Virus record (IMG/VR): IMGVR_UViG_3300028666_000316
Span: 1-33,103 of that record
Strand: one strand, 5' to 3'
Length of the DNA: 33,103 nucleotides
Origin: a virus
Position numbers and translations under genes: made by a program. A model generated the notes under the pieces. That model was not told the DNA's origin. It was given only the letters and a program-made list of their open reading frames with translations, and did no database searches. Shown one piece after another: positions 14,200 through 20,947 of the stretch. Each line of letters begins with the position of its first letter. The first letter of the stretch is position 1.

Positions 14200-14840
14200 G
14201 CAGCCACCTGGGCGTCGATGTGCTCGAGGAGTGCGGCGCCAAGGAACTCTGTGTACATGGGGGGGATCGCCTCGGACAGTTCCGCCCGGGTCATCCATCC
14301 GATCCCCATAGCGGCACCGGCCTGAGCAATCGATCTCGGCTTCCGATGCCGGCCACCAGGGCCACCGGTTCCCGTCACGTCTAGCGGCAGCGGGTGCTCC
14401 GCGTGTGAGCATGGCGGAAGCATCCCGATCGGCCAGTTCGTCTCGAAAAGCCTGTGCCGCCACACGCCGAGCCCGAACGACGACCCGCACAGCTTCAACG
14501 GGTGCTCGAGCGGGGCGCCGACGACGTTCTCGATGATGTACGGCAAGCCTGTCGCCCGTAGGAGCTCGCGCACAGGCGCGACGAGGTCAGGGTGGTCGTC
14601 TGGGTTGCCGAGCCCCTGTGTCAGGAGCGAGTAGCGCTGACACGGCGGTGAAGCATGGATCGCGTCAAACCGGTACCGAGTGAGCAGGGTGTCGATAGAC
14701 AGAGCGTTCTGTTGGTGGAACTCGAACGGGTAATTCGGCTGCGGATCGATGTCGATCCCGACAACCTCAAAGCCGGCGCGGTGGTAGCCCATCGCCGCCC
14801 CGCCGGCACCGCAGAACAGGTCGAGAACCCGGAGTGTCAC
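14196..14840 (-). CDS. C5-cytosine DNA methyltransferase, short phage type
   Basis: The chosen start is GTG 14840-14838, 14 nt after the previous stop. The 214-residue protein has motif I DLFCGAGGAAMGYHRAG with the following GIDIDP, motif IV ASPPCQRYS with the catalytic Cys, and motif VI as ENVVGAP. It lacks the long target recognition domain of bacterial enzymes, as in many short phage C5 methyltransferases, so specificity may be loose. Likely roles are methylation of phage DNA against host restriction, or modification linked to the neighbouring glycan cassette. It sits between two glycosyltransferase genes. Confidence 0.9.
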   Translation of the reverse strand: MTLRVLDLFCGAGGAAMGYHRAGFEVVGIDIDPQPNYPFEFHQQNALSIDTLLTRYRFDAIHASPPCQRYSLLTQGLGNPDDHPDLVAPVRELLRATGLPYIIENVVGAPLEHPLKLCGSSFGLGVWRHRLFETNWPIGMLPPCSHAEHPLPLDVTGTGGPGGRHRKPRSIAQAGAAMGIGWMTRAELSEAIPPMYTEFLGAALLEHIDAQVAA

Positions 14841-14853
14841 GTCGCTTGCCAGT

Positions 14854-15579
14854 CTACTCGACCGGTGCCCACCACTGGTAGTAGGAGCGGCCACCGTCGG
14901 CGTACTTCGACCACGGCCGCGCCCATCCCTTCGCGATGTGCTGCACCGCCAGCGACGCGTATGGTTCGAGGTCGATCAGGTCGAGGCAGAAGCACGGCAG
15001 ATCCGGTGTGATCCAGCCCTTGCGGCTCTCCGGGTGGCGGCCCTGGAACTCGGTGAAGCCGTAGCGGCCGTTCGGTGTCGGCCGGCAAACCTCGAACACC
15101 CGGTAGCGCATCAGGCCGACGCCGCCGATGTGGCGCGCTTCTTCGACGCGGCGTTCGTCGCAGTGTCCCATCACGGGCGGGCCGAAGCGTGGCTGGATGC
15201 CGAGGAAGTCGATGCCGGGGTTGAGCGTCGCGACGCGGGTGAGCTCGTTCAGCCAACCGGGCGACACGACGACGTCGTTGTCGAGTTTCACGAACGCGCC
15301 GACGTCGTCCTGTTCTGCCGTGGCGGAGAGCAGGTCGAGGTGCCGGTTCGTGGCGGCGACGGGGCCGCCGAGGCGCAGCGACTCGAACTTCACGTCGAAG
15401 TCGCTTGAGCGTGCACCGGCCATGTCGCGCAGGTACTGGGCGGTGCCGTCCTTCGACCCGTCGTCGTGGATGTGCAGGGTGCGGACGAGCGACCAGTCGG
15501 TGTTGTCGATCAGCGACTGGAACGACGGCTTTGTGAAGGCGAGCCGGTTGAACGCGACGTAGAGCAAATCAACGGTCAT
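14854..15579 (-). CDS. Glycosyltransferase family 2 protein
   Basis: The start is ATG 15579-15577, in ATGA overlap with the upstream methyltransferase. The 241-residue protein has VDLLYVAFNR at the start, HIHDDGSKDGT (residues 36-46), FVKLDNDVVVSPGWL (residues 97-111, the DxD-type metal site), and a C-terminal acceptor region with several Trp and Tyr residues. These are the core GT2 elements of a GT-A fold. No membrane anchor is visible, so the substrate is probably soluble or a protein. It is flanked by class I methyltransferases and a C5 DNA methyltransferase in a single coupled unit. Confidence 0.87.
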   Translation of the reverse strand: MTVDLLYVAFNRLAFTKPSFQSLIDNTDWSLVRTLHIHDDGSKDGTAQYLRDMAGARSSDFDVKFESLRLGGPVAATNRHLDLLSATAEQDDVGAFVKLDNDVVVSPGWLNELTRVATLNPGIDFLGIQPRFGPPVMGHCDERRVEEARHIGGVGLMRYRVFEVCRPTPNGRYGFTEFQGRHPESRKGWITPDLPCFCLDLIDLEPYASLAVQHIAKGWARPWSKYADGGRSYYQWWAPVE

Positions 15580-16028
15580 GCAACCGGCTTGCGCCCTTCG
15601 ATCCAGAAGCACTTCGGCGCCAACCCATGCCACGCCTGCAGCAGCGACCGGTCGTGGAAGAACGTCGTGTCCGCGTCGACCTTCTGCACGATCAGCTTTG
15701 CCTTCCTGAGCGCCGCCGCCATCATCTTCGGCCCTGTCAACGTGACGGCGTCATCCCAGCCGCCGGCGCGTTCCGACGCTTCGTTCTCGGTGTCGTCTTC
15801 GGTGATCCGAATGATGCCTCCCGGCTCGAGCACGCGCGCAAACTCCTTGAAGACGTATTCCCAGTTCAACTTCGGCACGTACATCAGCGAGTGGCTGATC
15901 GTGATCCCTTCGACGCTGCCGTCTGGATATTCGCCGAGGCCGAGCTCGAAGCGCCAGCCGGTGTTCGCGTCGAGGTTGTCGAAGCCGGCGATCTGGTGCG
16001 GGCCTGCGCCGAGGTTGAGTCTGGTCAA
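15576..16028 (-). CDS. Class I SAM-dependent methyltransferase
   Basis: The start is TTG 16028-16026, chosen because GGAGG lies 4 nt upstream and TTG forms a TTGA overlap with the preceding stop. The 150-residue protein has LNLGAGPHQIAGFDNLD (motif I with the acidic residue of strand 2), ITISHSLMYVP (motif after strand 4), and FARVLEPGGIIRITEDD (strand 5 region). This is the Methyltransf_11-like pattern of small-molecule or glycan O-methyltransferases, not DNA enzymes. Location among glycosyltransferases suggests methylation of sugars. Confidence 0.82.
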   Translation of the reverse strand: MTRLNLGAGPHQIAGFDNLDANTGWRFELGLGEYPDGSVEGITISHSLMYVPKLNWEYVFKEFARVLEPGGIIRITEDDTENEASERAGGWDDAVTLTGPKMMAAALRKAKLIVQKVDADTTFFHDRSLLQAWHGLAPKCFWIEGRKPVA

Positions 16029-16567
16029 GTTGCCTCCGTTGCTTTGCGGGAGCGTCCGAGCCACATGCCGTTCGCGGTCGGAATGTAGACGCCGACACCA
16101 GCGGCGATCTCCGGGTAGTTGCGCTCGGCATCATGGACGAGCACCGGGCCGGTGTAGCCGTTCGTCAGCCAGGTCGTGATGTCGTTCGCGCGGTACTTCT
16201 GGCCGGAGTCGATGTAGACGAGATCTGGCTTGTGGCCCCACTCGGCGAACGGCGCGACATCGTTGACGATCTTCGCTGGCATGCCATCCAGTAGATCGTG
16301 CGCCTGCTTTGCCAACTCCCAGACCGGTTCGACCGTTACAACCGCGCCCATTTCGTCGTTCTCAGCAAGAGCGTGGGCGATGAAGAACGCTGTGAGTCCG
16401 AGACCTGCACCGATCTCAAGAACGCGAAGAGGCCTGGTCGCGCGGACGAGCGCGTAGAGGAAATCGGCCTCCTCTCGGGTTACCGACATCTGACGATACG
16501 GCGCCGGGAACCTGTGGTATCCGTTCTCAGCCAGTGTCGCCGTTGCACGTAGTTCGTCGAGATTCAA
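16025..16567 (-). CDS. Class I SAM-dependent methyltransferase
   Basis: The start is TTG 16567-16565 (TTGA overlap with the HNH stop), though GTG 16585 in the same frame is also possible. The 180-residue protein has PLRVLEIGAGLGLTAFFIAH (SAM-binding motif I), VVTVEPVWELAKQA (acidic residue after strand 2), DLVYIDSGQKY (strand 4) and GPVLVHDAERN. This fits Methyltransf_24-type enzymes, which often act on sugars in glycan gene clusters. Two successive TTGA start overlaps at 16565 and 16026 are unusual. Confidence 0.8.
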   Translation of the reverse strand: MNLDELRATATLAENGYHRFPAPYRQMSVTREEADFLYALVRATRPLRVLEIGAGLGLTAFFIAHALAENDEMGAVVTVEPVWELAKQAHDLLDGMPAKIVNDVAPFAEWGHKPDLVYIDSGQKYRANDITTWLTNGYTGPVLVHDAERNYPEIAAGVGVYIPTANGMWLGRSRKATEAT

Positions 16568-17034
16568 TCCGCCACCCACGCCCACCGCTTGCCGTGAACG
16601 ATGTCCGAAATCAGCGAATGGTTAACTCCGTACCAGAGCGCCATGCGCGTGATCTTCGTTCCCAACCCATGCTCTCGTCGTATCTCGCGCACATCGTCCT
16701 CGGTCAACTTCGCATCCGCCCGAGCCTTCGTCTTGACGTGCGTATAGCGAGTCGCAATCAGGCTCTCGAGCCGACCATCGACGATGATGTGGTGTCTGCG
16801 GCAAAGCGGGTCGCAGAGGGCCAGTTCGACCAGAAGTTTCTCTACCGAACTCGCGCGAACGAGATTGCCGATCTTGTCGTTCTTCGTCTCCGGGTCTCGG
16901 TGGTGCCACTCGATGTTCGTCCGCATGCATCCCTCGAAGACGCAATGGCCGCCTCGTCGTTCTAGTTCCTCGGCGACAACCTGCCGATTGCGCTCTCTGC
17001 GCGCGTCGATCGACTCTTGGCTCGGCCTACCCAT
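16564..17034 (-). CDS. HNH endonuclease with C-terminal helix-turn-helix
   Basis: ATG 17034-17032 lies 8 nt inside the end of the deacetylase gene. The 156-residue protein has a C31-C36 knuckle, WHHRDP (H44, H45), CDPLCRRHH (C74, C78, H81, H82), and an HTH-like tail (residues 109-150, with GLGTKITRMALWYGVNHSLI). This is the layout of free-standing homing endonucleases: HNH nuclease then DNA-binding tail. It is inserted in an otherwise tightly coupled carbohydrate cassette, and yet stop and start codons are still overlapped on both sides. Confidence 0.85.
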   Translation of the reverse strand: MGRPSQESIDARRERNRQVVAEELERRGGHCVFEGCMRTNIEWHHRDPETKNDKIGNLVRASSVEKLLVELALCDPLCRRHHIIVDGRLESLIATRYTHVKTKARADAKLTEDDVREIRREHGLGTKITRMALWYGVNHSLISDIVHGKRWAWVAD

Positions 17035-17578
17035 TCAGCGCCTCCAGGATCATCCGGACAGCGTCAACGGTCGGCTGCCTGCTCTTCGTACACGCCGACG
17101 AGCCGCCGTCGGGCGGGATCCCGTCATGCAGCGACACGATCCCTTCGCCGCCGGCCATCGAGCGCCGGTAGATCAGGCCGGCGTCGTCGGTGAAGCAGTC
17201 CTCCGGCACGATGTTCGCCTTGACGTGCCGGGTCAATCCGAGGTCGGTGGCGATGGCGAGCACGCGTTCGTCGGCGGCGTAGTAGGGCGCTCGCCACGCG
17301 GCCGGCCAGGTTCCTGTCACTTCGGCGATCTTCGCGGACGTGTCCTTGAGCTCACGCCAGATCTTCGCGCCGGTGCAGTCCGTGAGCCGCGGGTGCGACC
17401 AGGTGTGGTTGCCGATCGCGTGCCCTTCGTAGTCAGCGCGGAGCAGGATGCCTTCGCGGCCCTCGATCGAGGCGCCGACGACGAAGAACGTCGCTTTCAC
17501 GTCGAAGTCGCGTAGCAGCTCGAGGATCGCGGGCGTCCACTCGGACGGGCCGTCGTCGAACGTCAGCTGCAGGCTCAC
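17027..17578 (-). CDS. Polysaccharide deacetylase (CE4, NodB homology domain)
   Basis: GTG 17578-17576 forms a GTGA overlap with the upstream gene. The 183-residue protein has the CE4 motifs in order: TFDDGP (D8, D9), HTWSHP with metal-binding H58 and H62, RAPYY (96-100), and SLHDG with H151. All key residues for a zinc-dependent N-deacetylase appear present. No signal peptide is visible, so it would act in the cytoplasm or be released on lysis or in the virion. Possible substrates are N-acetylated sugars of the phage's own glycan or of the host wall; the glycosyltransferase neighbours favour glycan tailoring. Confidence 0.9.
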   Translation of the reverse strand: MSLQLTFDDGPSEWTPAILELLRDFDVKATFFVVGASIEGREGILLRADYEGHAIGNHTWSHPRLTDCTGAKIWRELKDTSAKIAEVTGTWPAAWRAPYYAADERVLAIATDLGLTRHVKANIVPEDCFTDDAGLIYRRSMAGGEGIVSLHDGIPPDGGSSACTKSRQPTVDAVRMILEALNG

Positions 17579-17778
17579 GCTTCGTTCCAGACGTACACCC
17601 GCAGCTGCGTCCGAGGATCACGCACACACCTGAGCGAACCCTCGATCTCGAGCGCCTGCAGCACCGGCCGCACACCGTTCGCGTTCGACCCGACCGCCGA
17701 CATCACCTCAGCGACCGTCCGCGACTCGCCGTCACGCATCAGCGCGCACACCCGTTCATGCACCGTCGCGGCCGTCAC
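17575..17778 (-). CDS. Small winged-helix-like protein
   Basis: GTG 17778-17776 (GTGA overlap). The 67-residue protein has a helix-turn-helix-like core (TVAEVMSAVGSNANGVRPVL), then a strand pair (EGSLRCVRDP, then LRVYVWNEA) that would make a wing. This is the size and pattern of a minimal winged-helix DNA-binding protein. A regulatory role is inferred. Confidence 0.6.
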   Translation of the reverse strand: MTAATVHERVCALMRDGESRTVAEVMSAVGSNANGVRPVLQALEIEGSLRCVRDPRTQLRVYVWNEA

Positions 17779-17990
17779 GCGACGAGCTCGTAGACGCCGT
17801 AGCCGACCGCCGCCCAGAAACCGACCAACAACGCGAAACCGATCAGGAACCAGAGCAGGTCGCGCAGCAGTTCCATCGCGGCCACCCTAAACGGCGGCAC
17901 CCGGACTTGGCGGAGGAAGAGCTCGCAGCGGATGTTCGGTTCCGTCCAATTTGCGTAGATCATCGTGCGGGTGAAAGATTCGTCGGTCAT
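17775..17990 (-). CDS. Small single-span membrane protein
   Basis: ATG 17990-17988 forms an ATGA overlap. The 71-residue frame has a polar first half and a strongly hydrophobic C-terminal half (LLWFLIGFALLVGFWAAVG), one likely membrane span. An internal ATG at 17876, with GGTGG upstream, could give a 33-residue membrane peptide. Function unknown. Confidence 0.55.
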   Translation of the reverse strand: MTDESFTRTMIYANWTEPNIRCELFLRQVRVPPFRVAAMELLRDLLWFLIGFALLVGFWAAVGYGVYELVA

Positions 17991-18235
17991 TTCGGCAGGA
18001 CGAGGCCGGTGCCGAGCAGCATCTGGATCAGGGCGCGCCGGCCGTCGTCGTCGAAGATGTAGACGTGCATTTCCTGGTCGGGGTCGACGAACGCGAGCGC
18101 CATCGGGACAGGTGCTTCCTTGCCGTTCGATCCGTCGGTCGGCGGCAGCGTGAAGGTGATGTCGGCGGCGACTTCGGCGAGCGGTTTCCAGATCGGCTTC
18201 GACTGCGGGTGGACGTAACGCTTGAGGGATGCCAT
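17987..18235 (-). CDS. Hypothetical protein
   Basis: ATG 18235-18233 in a TGATG overlap with the preceding stop. The 82-residue protein has a basic start and a C-terminal half (MALAFVDPDQEMHVYIFDDD) with alternating strands, then a short helix ending in LLGTGLVLPK. No family is recognised; it is tightly packed in the small-gene run between 17575 and 19124. Confidence 0.65.
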   Translation of the reverse strand: MASLKRYVHPQSKPIWKPLAEVAADITFTLPPTDGSNGKEAPVPMALAFVDPDQEMHVYIFDDDGRRALIQMLLGTGLVLPK

Positions 18236-18483
18236 CAGAGTTCTCCTATCGCAGCTTTCATTCGGGCGAGAACTTCTTCGGCAGTTTCAGATCTCCAGCC
18301 CTTATTCGCCGGATCGCACGCCACGTTGTAGACGTAGGGGATTGCTTCGCGGATCGCGTCCGTCATCGCATCAACCGCCAAGAGTTGAAGGTCTGCGACT
18401 GCATGCATGTGCTCGCCCTCGTTGCGGATGCCGTCCGCGAATCCGCGCAAGGTTGAACGAGGACTGGCGATCTCGTCGCTCAC
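18235..18483 (-). CDS. Hypothetical helical protein
   Basis: GTG 18483-18481 in a GTGA overlap. The 82-residue protein is mostly helical by pattern (ADLQLLAVDAMTDAIREAI, then ETAEEVLARMKAAIGEL). No motif or membrane segment. Function unknown. Confidence 0.65.
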   Translation of the reverse strand: MSDEIASPRSTLRGFADGIRNEGEHMHAVADLQLLAVDAMTDAIREAIPYVYNVACDPANKGWRSETAEEVLARMKAAIGEL

Positions 18484-18617
18484 GGTTCGATCCTTTCGAT
18501 CCAGTCGGCCATGATGTCCCAGCCGATCGTCACACCGGAAACGAGCAGGCAGGCGAGCGCGCCAACGGTCATCGGGATCGCCCAGACGGCAAGGATCAGG
18601 AAACGCAGCAGCGGCAT
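18480..18617 (-). CDS. Small membrane protein
   Basis: ATG 18617-18615 overlaps the preceding stop as TGATG. The 45-residue product is dominated by two hydrophobic stretches (LLRFLILAVWAIPM and VGALACLLVSGVTIG) and an acidic tail. It is one of two adjacent tiny membrane peptides. Function unknown; holin-like or regulatory roles are possible but unsupported. Confidence 0.6.
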   Translation of the reverse strand: MPLLRFLILAVWAIPMTVGALACLLVSGVTIGWDIMADWIERIEP

Positions 18618-18703
18618 CAGAGCAGCAGCCACCATGCGAGCGCGACCACCGCGACCTCGCACGCGACCAGGGCGAACGTCCACCGCCACGCCTGGCCGCT
18701 CAC
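18617..18703 (-). CDS. 28-residue membrane peptide
   Basis: GTG 18703-18701 (GTGA overlap with the upstream stop) to TGA 18619-18617 (TGATG overlap with the next start). The product starts MSGQAWRWTFALVACE and continues as a hydrophobic span ending WWLLL. Overlaps at both ends with real-looking genes support it as translated. Function unknown. Confidence 0.5.
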   Translation of the reverse strand: MSGQAWRWTFALVACEVAVVALAWWLLL

Positions 18704-18876
18704 TTCGCCTCCCAGATGCCGTAGTGCGGACGCTCACGCAACCGGGAGATGGCCGCGGCCCGCTCACGGAACTGCTGCGCGTTCGCCGACAGCGGCCGTT
18801 CCTCCCGGATGTCGTTCAGCGAACGGCCGTCTGGGTGGGCAGGCTTGACCGGCCGTTCGCTCAACGTCGCGGTCAC
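18700..18876 (-). CDS. 58-residue hypothetical protein
   Basis: GTG 18876-18874 in a GTGA overlap with the HTH gene, stop TGA at 18702-18700. The product starts MTATLSERPVKPAHPDG and ends HYGIWEAK, with a charged helix in the middle (NAQQFRERAAAISRLRER). It fills what otherwise would be a gap in the coupled operon. No family recognised. Confidence 0.6.
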   Translation of the reverse strand: MTATLSERPVKPAHPDGRSLNDIREERPLSANAQQFRERAAAISRLRERPHYGIWEAK

Positions 18877-19124
18877 TTCGACTCCTCGGCTGCGATCGTC
18901 TGGATCGTCGTGTGCGACAGGCCGGCGGCCTGCGCGATCCGGCGCAAAGACAGGCCGGCAGCGACCGCCAGCCGCGTTCGACGTTCGAGCTCGGCCCGGC
19001 GGATCAGCGCTTCGGTCTGCGCTTCGGCCAGGAACGCCGCAGCGTCCTCGATCGACCCGAGATGCTCTTCCGGGCTGCTTGGCCGAAGGTCTTGCTCACG
19101 TTGGACTTTCGTGCGAGGACTCAT
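18873..19124 (-). CDS. Small helix-turn-helix protein
   Basis: ATG 19124-19122, apparently close to the transcription start (see promoter 19133-19162). The 83-residue protein has an N-terminal charged helix and an HTH at about residues 57-78 (GLSLRRIAQAAGLSHTTIQT). This resembles the DNA-binding part of resolvases or small phage regulators. As first gene of the leftward operon (19124 to at least 12691) it is a candidate regulator of it. Confidence 0.7.
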   Translation of the reverse strand: MSPRTKVQREQDLRPSSPEEHLGSIEDAAAFLAEAQTEALIRRAELERRTRLAVAAGLSLRRIAQAAGLSHTTIQTIAAEESK

Positions 19125-19132
19125 GGCACGCG

Positions 19133-19162
19133 ACGTTACACGATACGTTCGTCAACTGTCAA
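19133..19162 (-). promoter_or_regulatory. Promoter for leftward operon, near-leaderless
   Basis: On the minus strand, a perfect TTGACA (19162-19157) is followed after 18 nt by TAACGT (19138-19133), which fits the actinobacterial TANNNT -10. Transcription would begin within a few bases of the ATG at 19124, so the first mRNA may be leaderless, consistent with the lack of a ribosome binding site there. The -35 overlaps the Shine-Dalgarno of the divergent plus-strand gene. Confidence 0.6.
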
Positions 19163-19177
19163 GGAGAGTTACAACCG

Positions 19178-19663
19178 ATGCTCAAGTACGTGCTCGCCAT
19201 CACCGTCACCGCCTACATCGCGCTCGTCGCCGCCAGCATCGGCCGAGCCGCCACGCTCGAGGACTGCTCGCACAACCCCGCGTCCGCCCACAACGTCATC
19301 TTCACGAACGCCGAATACGGGTTCAAGCCGTACCTGCTCGGCCTCGGACAGACCTGGTGGCGCGGCAAAGAGCGCGCCGTCTACTACCAGGGCCAGCAGG
19401 CGACCGTCACGCTCTGCGGCGACCAGGCGCGGCAGCTGGCGGCCGGCCAGACACGCTTCTACGTCATGCTGCGCGCGTTCCCCGCGAAGCCGACCCGCGC
19501 GCAGTGGAAGGCCCGCTTCCGCTCGCTGATGCAGGCAGCTATCGCGCTCGACGCGGAGTTCCTGCCCCTGGCCGGCGGAGGTCAGGAACGGCTGAACGTC
19601 GCGGCCGACAAGGCGTGGCTGGTCGCTGCGCAGAACACGCCCTACGGCGGCACGTTGCCATGA
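19178..19663 (+). CDS. Secreted protein of unknown function
   Basis: ATG 19178 with AAGGAGA 10 nt upstream. The 161-residue protein has an N-terminal signal peptide (MLKYVLAITVTAYIALVAAS) likely cut after IGRAA. The mature part has two Cys (in LEDCSHN and VTLCGDQ) that could form a disulfide, and Trp/Tyr-rich stretches. No family is recognised. It is on the opposite strand to its neighbours, followed by a 32-residue gene and a hairpin terminator, which is a moron-like arrangement; a role in lysogenic conversion, superinfection exclusion or envelope binding is possible but only inferred. Confidence 0.75.
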   Translation: MLKYVLAITVTAYIALVAASIGRAATLEDCSHNPASAHNVIFTNAEYGFKPYLLGLGQTWWRGKERAVYYQGQQATVTLCGDQARQLAAGQTRFYVMLRAFPAKPTRAQWKARFRSLMQAAIALDAEFLPLAGGGQERLNVAADKAWLVAAQNTPYGGTLP

Positions 19664-19758
19664 GGCTCAGACGGATCCTGTTGACGGTCGCGATGCCGTG
19701 GCGGGCGCGGGCGATCCGGCGGCTCGTCGCCGAGTTCAGCCTGCTGCGCGAGAGATAG
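19660..19758 (+). CDS. 32-residue basic peptide
   Basis: ATG 19660 in an ATGA overlap with the secreted-protein stop; stop TAG at 19756-19758. The product (MRLRRILLTVAMPWRARAI and onward) is Arg-rich and amphipathic. The overlap and the hairpin two bases after the stop support it as a real coupled reading frame. Function unknown. Confidence 0.5.
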   Translation: MRLRRILLTVAMPWRARAIRRLVAEFSLLRER

Positions 19759-19759
19759 G

Positions 19760-19802
19760 GCGGGGCGGCGCCTCGACTGTCAGGAATCTGGTGCCGCCCC
19801 GC
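19760..19802. terminator. Hairpin between converging genes
   Basis: GCGGGGCGGC (19760-19769) and GCCGCCCCGC (19793-19802) are exact inverted copies, giving a 10-bp GC stem with a 23-nt loop. It starts 2 nt after the stop of the plus-strand peptide gene and lies 28 nt before the end of the minus-strand glycosyltransferase, so it could stop both. No T-tract follows. Confidence 0.65.
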
Positions 19803-19830
19803 TACCCGACCTTCTACCTAGGACACGCGA

Positions 19831-20532
19831 CTATACGCGAATCTCCTGCTCCCACAAGTGCTTCCTCGAGCGGAACAGCGCAGCGTCTTCGCGCTCGCGC
19901 GCGTTGCCCTTCTGGTACGTCGCGTCCCGCTTGATCGTCCGGTCGAACAGCGGATGGTGGTGCGTCACCATCGCATCGTGCGCGTGGGCGTAGCAGCCCC
20001 GGGCTTTCGCGGTCTCGACGAGCTCACAGTCGACCCAGTTGTGGTCGTAGCCCTCATGGTAAACCTGGCCCGGCTCGCCGACGGAGCCGCCGTACCGGTC
20101 GATGTAACAGCGCCTTACGACCGGATGGGTCGAGTGCCGGCCCGCCTTCACGGACGGGTTCGCGTTGTCGTTCGTGCCGATCACACCAACGTCGTATTCG
20201 TCGGCGATCTTCTCGACGGCTTCGAGCCAGCCGGGTTGGAAGCGGAGATCGTCAGCTGCTAGCAGGACGAGCGGGGTCGTGAACGACCAGTCGTAGCCGC
20301 ACTGGATCTTCTTGGCGTAGTCGCCGCTGCGGTTTGCCGGAACGCCGAGCGTAGTGAGCCGCTCGGGGTAGATGTTGCCGAGCCGGTAGCACTCATCTTG
20401 CTGCGCCCAGTCTCCTTCCGAAACAACGAAGATGAGCTCCGCGCGGTCGGTCGATGCGGCCAAGGACTCGACGAGCGGCGCGGCGTTCTGCGGCCGGCCG
20501 AGCACCGGCACGATCACGGCGACCCGGCTCAC
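19831..20532 (-). CDS. Glycosyltransferase family 2-like protein
   Basis: GTG 20532-20530 in a GTGA overlap with the XRE gene. The 233-residue protein starts RVAVIVPVLGRPQNAAPLV, a GT2 opening. It then has LIFVVSEGDW and LVLLAADDLRFQPGW (about residues 88-102), the acidic metal site. A C-terminal His-rich part (HDAMVTHHHPLFDR) suits the acceptor or catalytic side. Cytoplasmic, soluble. It lies downstream of an XRE regulator and ends at a terminator hairpin. Confidence 0.8.
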   Translation of the reverse strand: MSRVAVIVPVLGRPQNAAPLVESLAASTDRAELIFVVSEGDWAQQDECYRLGNIYPERLTTLGVPANRSGDYAKKIQCGYDWSFTTPLVLLAADDLRFQPGWLEAVEKIADEYDVGVIGTNDNANPSVKAGRHSTHPVVRRCYIDRYGGSVGEPGQVYHEGYDHNWVDCELVETAKARGCYAHAHDAMVTHHHPLFDRTIKRDATYQKGNAREREDAALFRSRKHLWEQEIRV

Positions 20533-20756
20533 TTCGGCATGAGCGCGCGGTCGATCGAGAAGCCGAGACGGTGCGCGAGCCAGAAGAGATCTCCGAGGCT
20601 CGGTTCGCTCTTCCCCGTCTCGACGAGCGACACCCATTCCTGGGTTCGCCCGCGCTCGGCCGCGAGCGCTTCCTGACTCAAGCCTTCCTTGTTCCGGAAG
20701 ATCCGCACCGTGTAGCCGAGCCGCTCGGCGTGCTCCGTGACGAGGCGCTCGCTCAG
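20529..20756 (-). CDS. XRE-family (Cro/CI-type) regulator, apparently CTG start
   Basis: The frame gives 75 residues with a full HTH_3 domain: ERLGYTVRIFRNKEGLSQEA, then ERGRTQEWVSLVETGKSEPS, then LFWLAHRLG. Between the upstream in-frame stop (20798-20796) and the domain there is no ATG, GTG or TTG. A CTG at 20756-20754 forms a CTGA overlap with the previous gene's stop, matching the NTGA overlap pattern used by its neighbours. The first usual start, GTG 20708, would remove the beginning of helix 1. I favour CTG. The end overlaps the glycosyltransferase GTG as GTGA. It may regulate a phage promoter; the target is unknown. Confidence 0.75.
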   Translation of the reverse strand: MSERLVTEHAERLGYTVRIFRNKEGLSQEALAAERGRTQEWVSLVETGKSEPSLGDLFWLAHRLGFSIDRALMPK

Positions 20757-20947
20757 AACTGTCCCGGCATCGGTAGCCCGGCCTGGTTCGCCGCCTCAAC
20801 CCCGTCATACACCTCAAGCCCCGTCACCCGCGCCAACACCTGCGCCCGGTGGTTCGCAGGCTGCTTGAAACCGCGGGCGACCTGCGACGTGTCCTGGACG
20901 CGGGAGGGGATCTTCAGTGCAGGCGGCTTCTTGCGGCGAGGTCTCAT
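20753..20947 (-). CDS. Hypothetical basic protein
   Basis: ATG 20947-20945 in an ATGA overlap. The 64-residue product starts MRPRRKKPPALKIPSR and continues with a helical region (ANHRAQVLARVTGLEVYDG). It may bind nucleic acid through its basic start, but no family is recognised. A longer frame upstream is a shadow of the preceding gene. Confidence 0.6.
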   Translation of the reverse strand: MRPRRKKPPALKIPSRVQDTSQVARGFKQPANHRAQVLARVTGLEVYDGVEAANQAGLPMPGQF

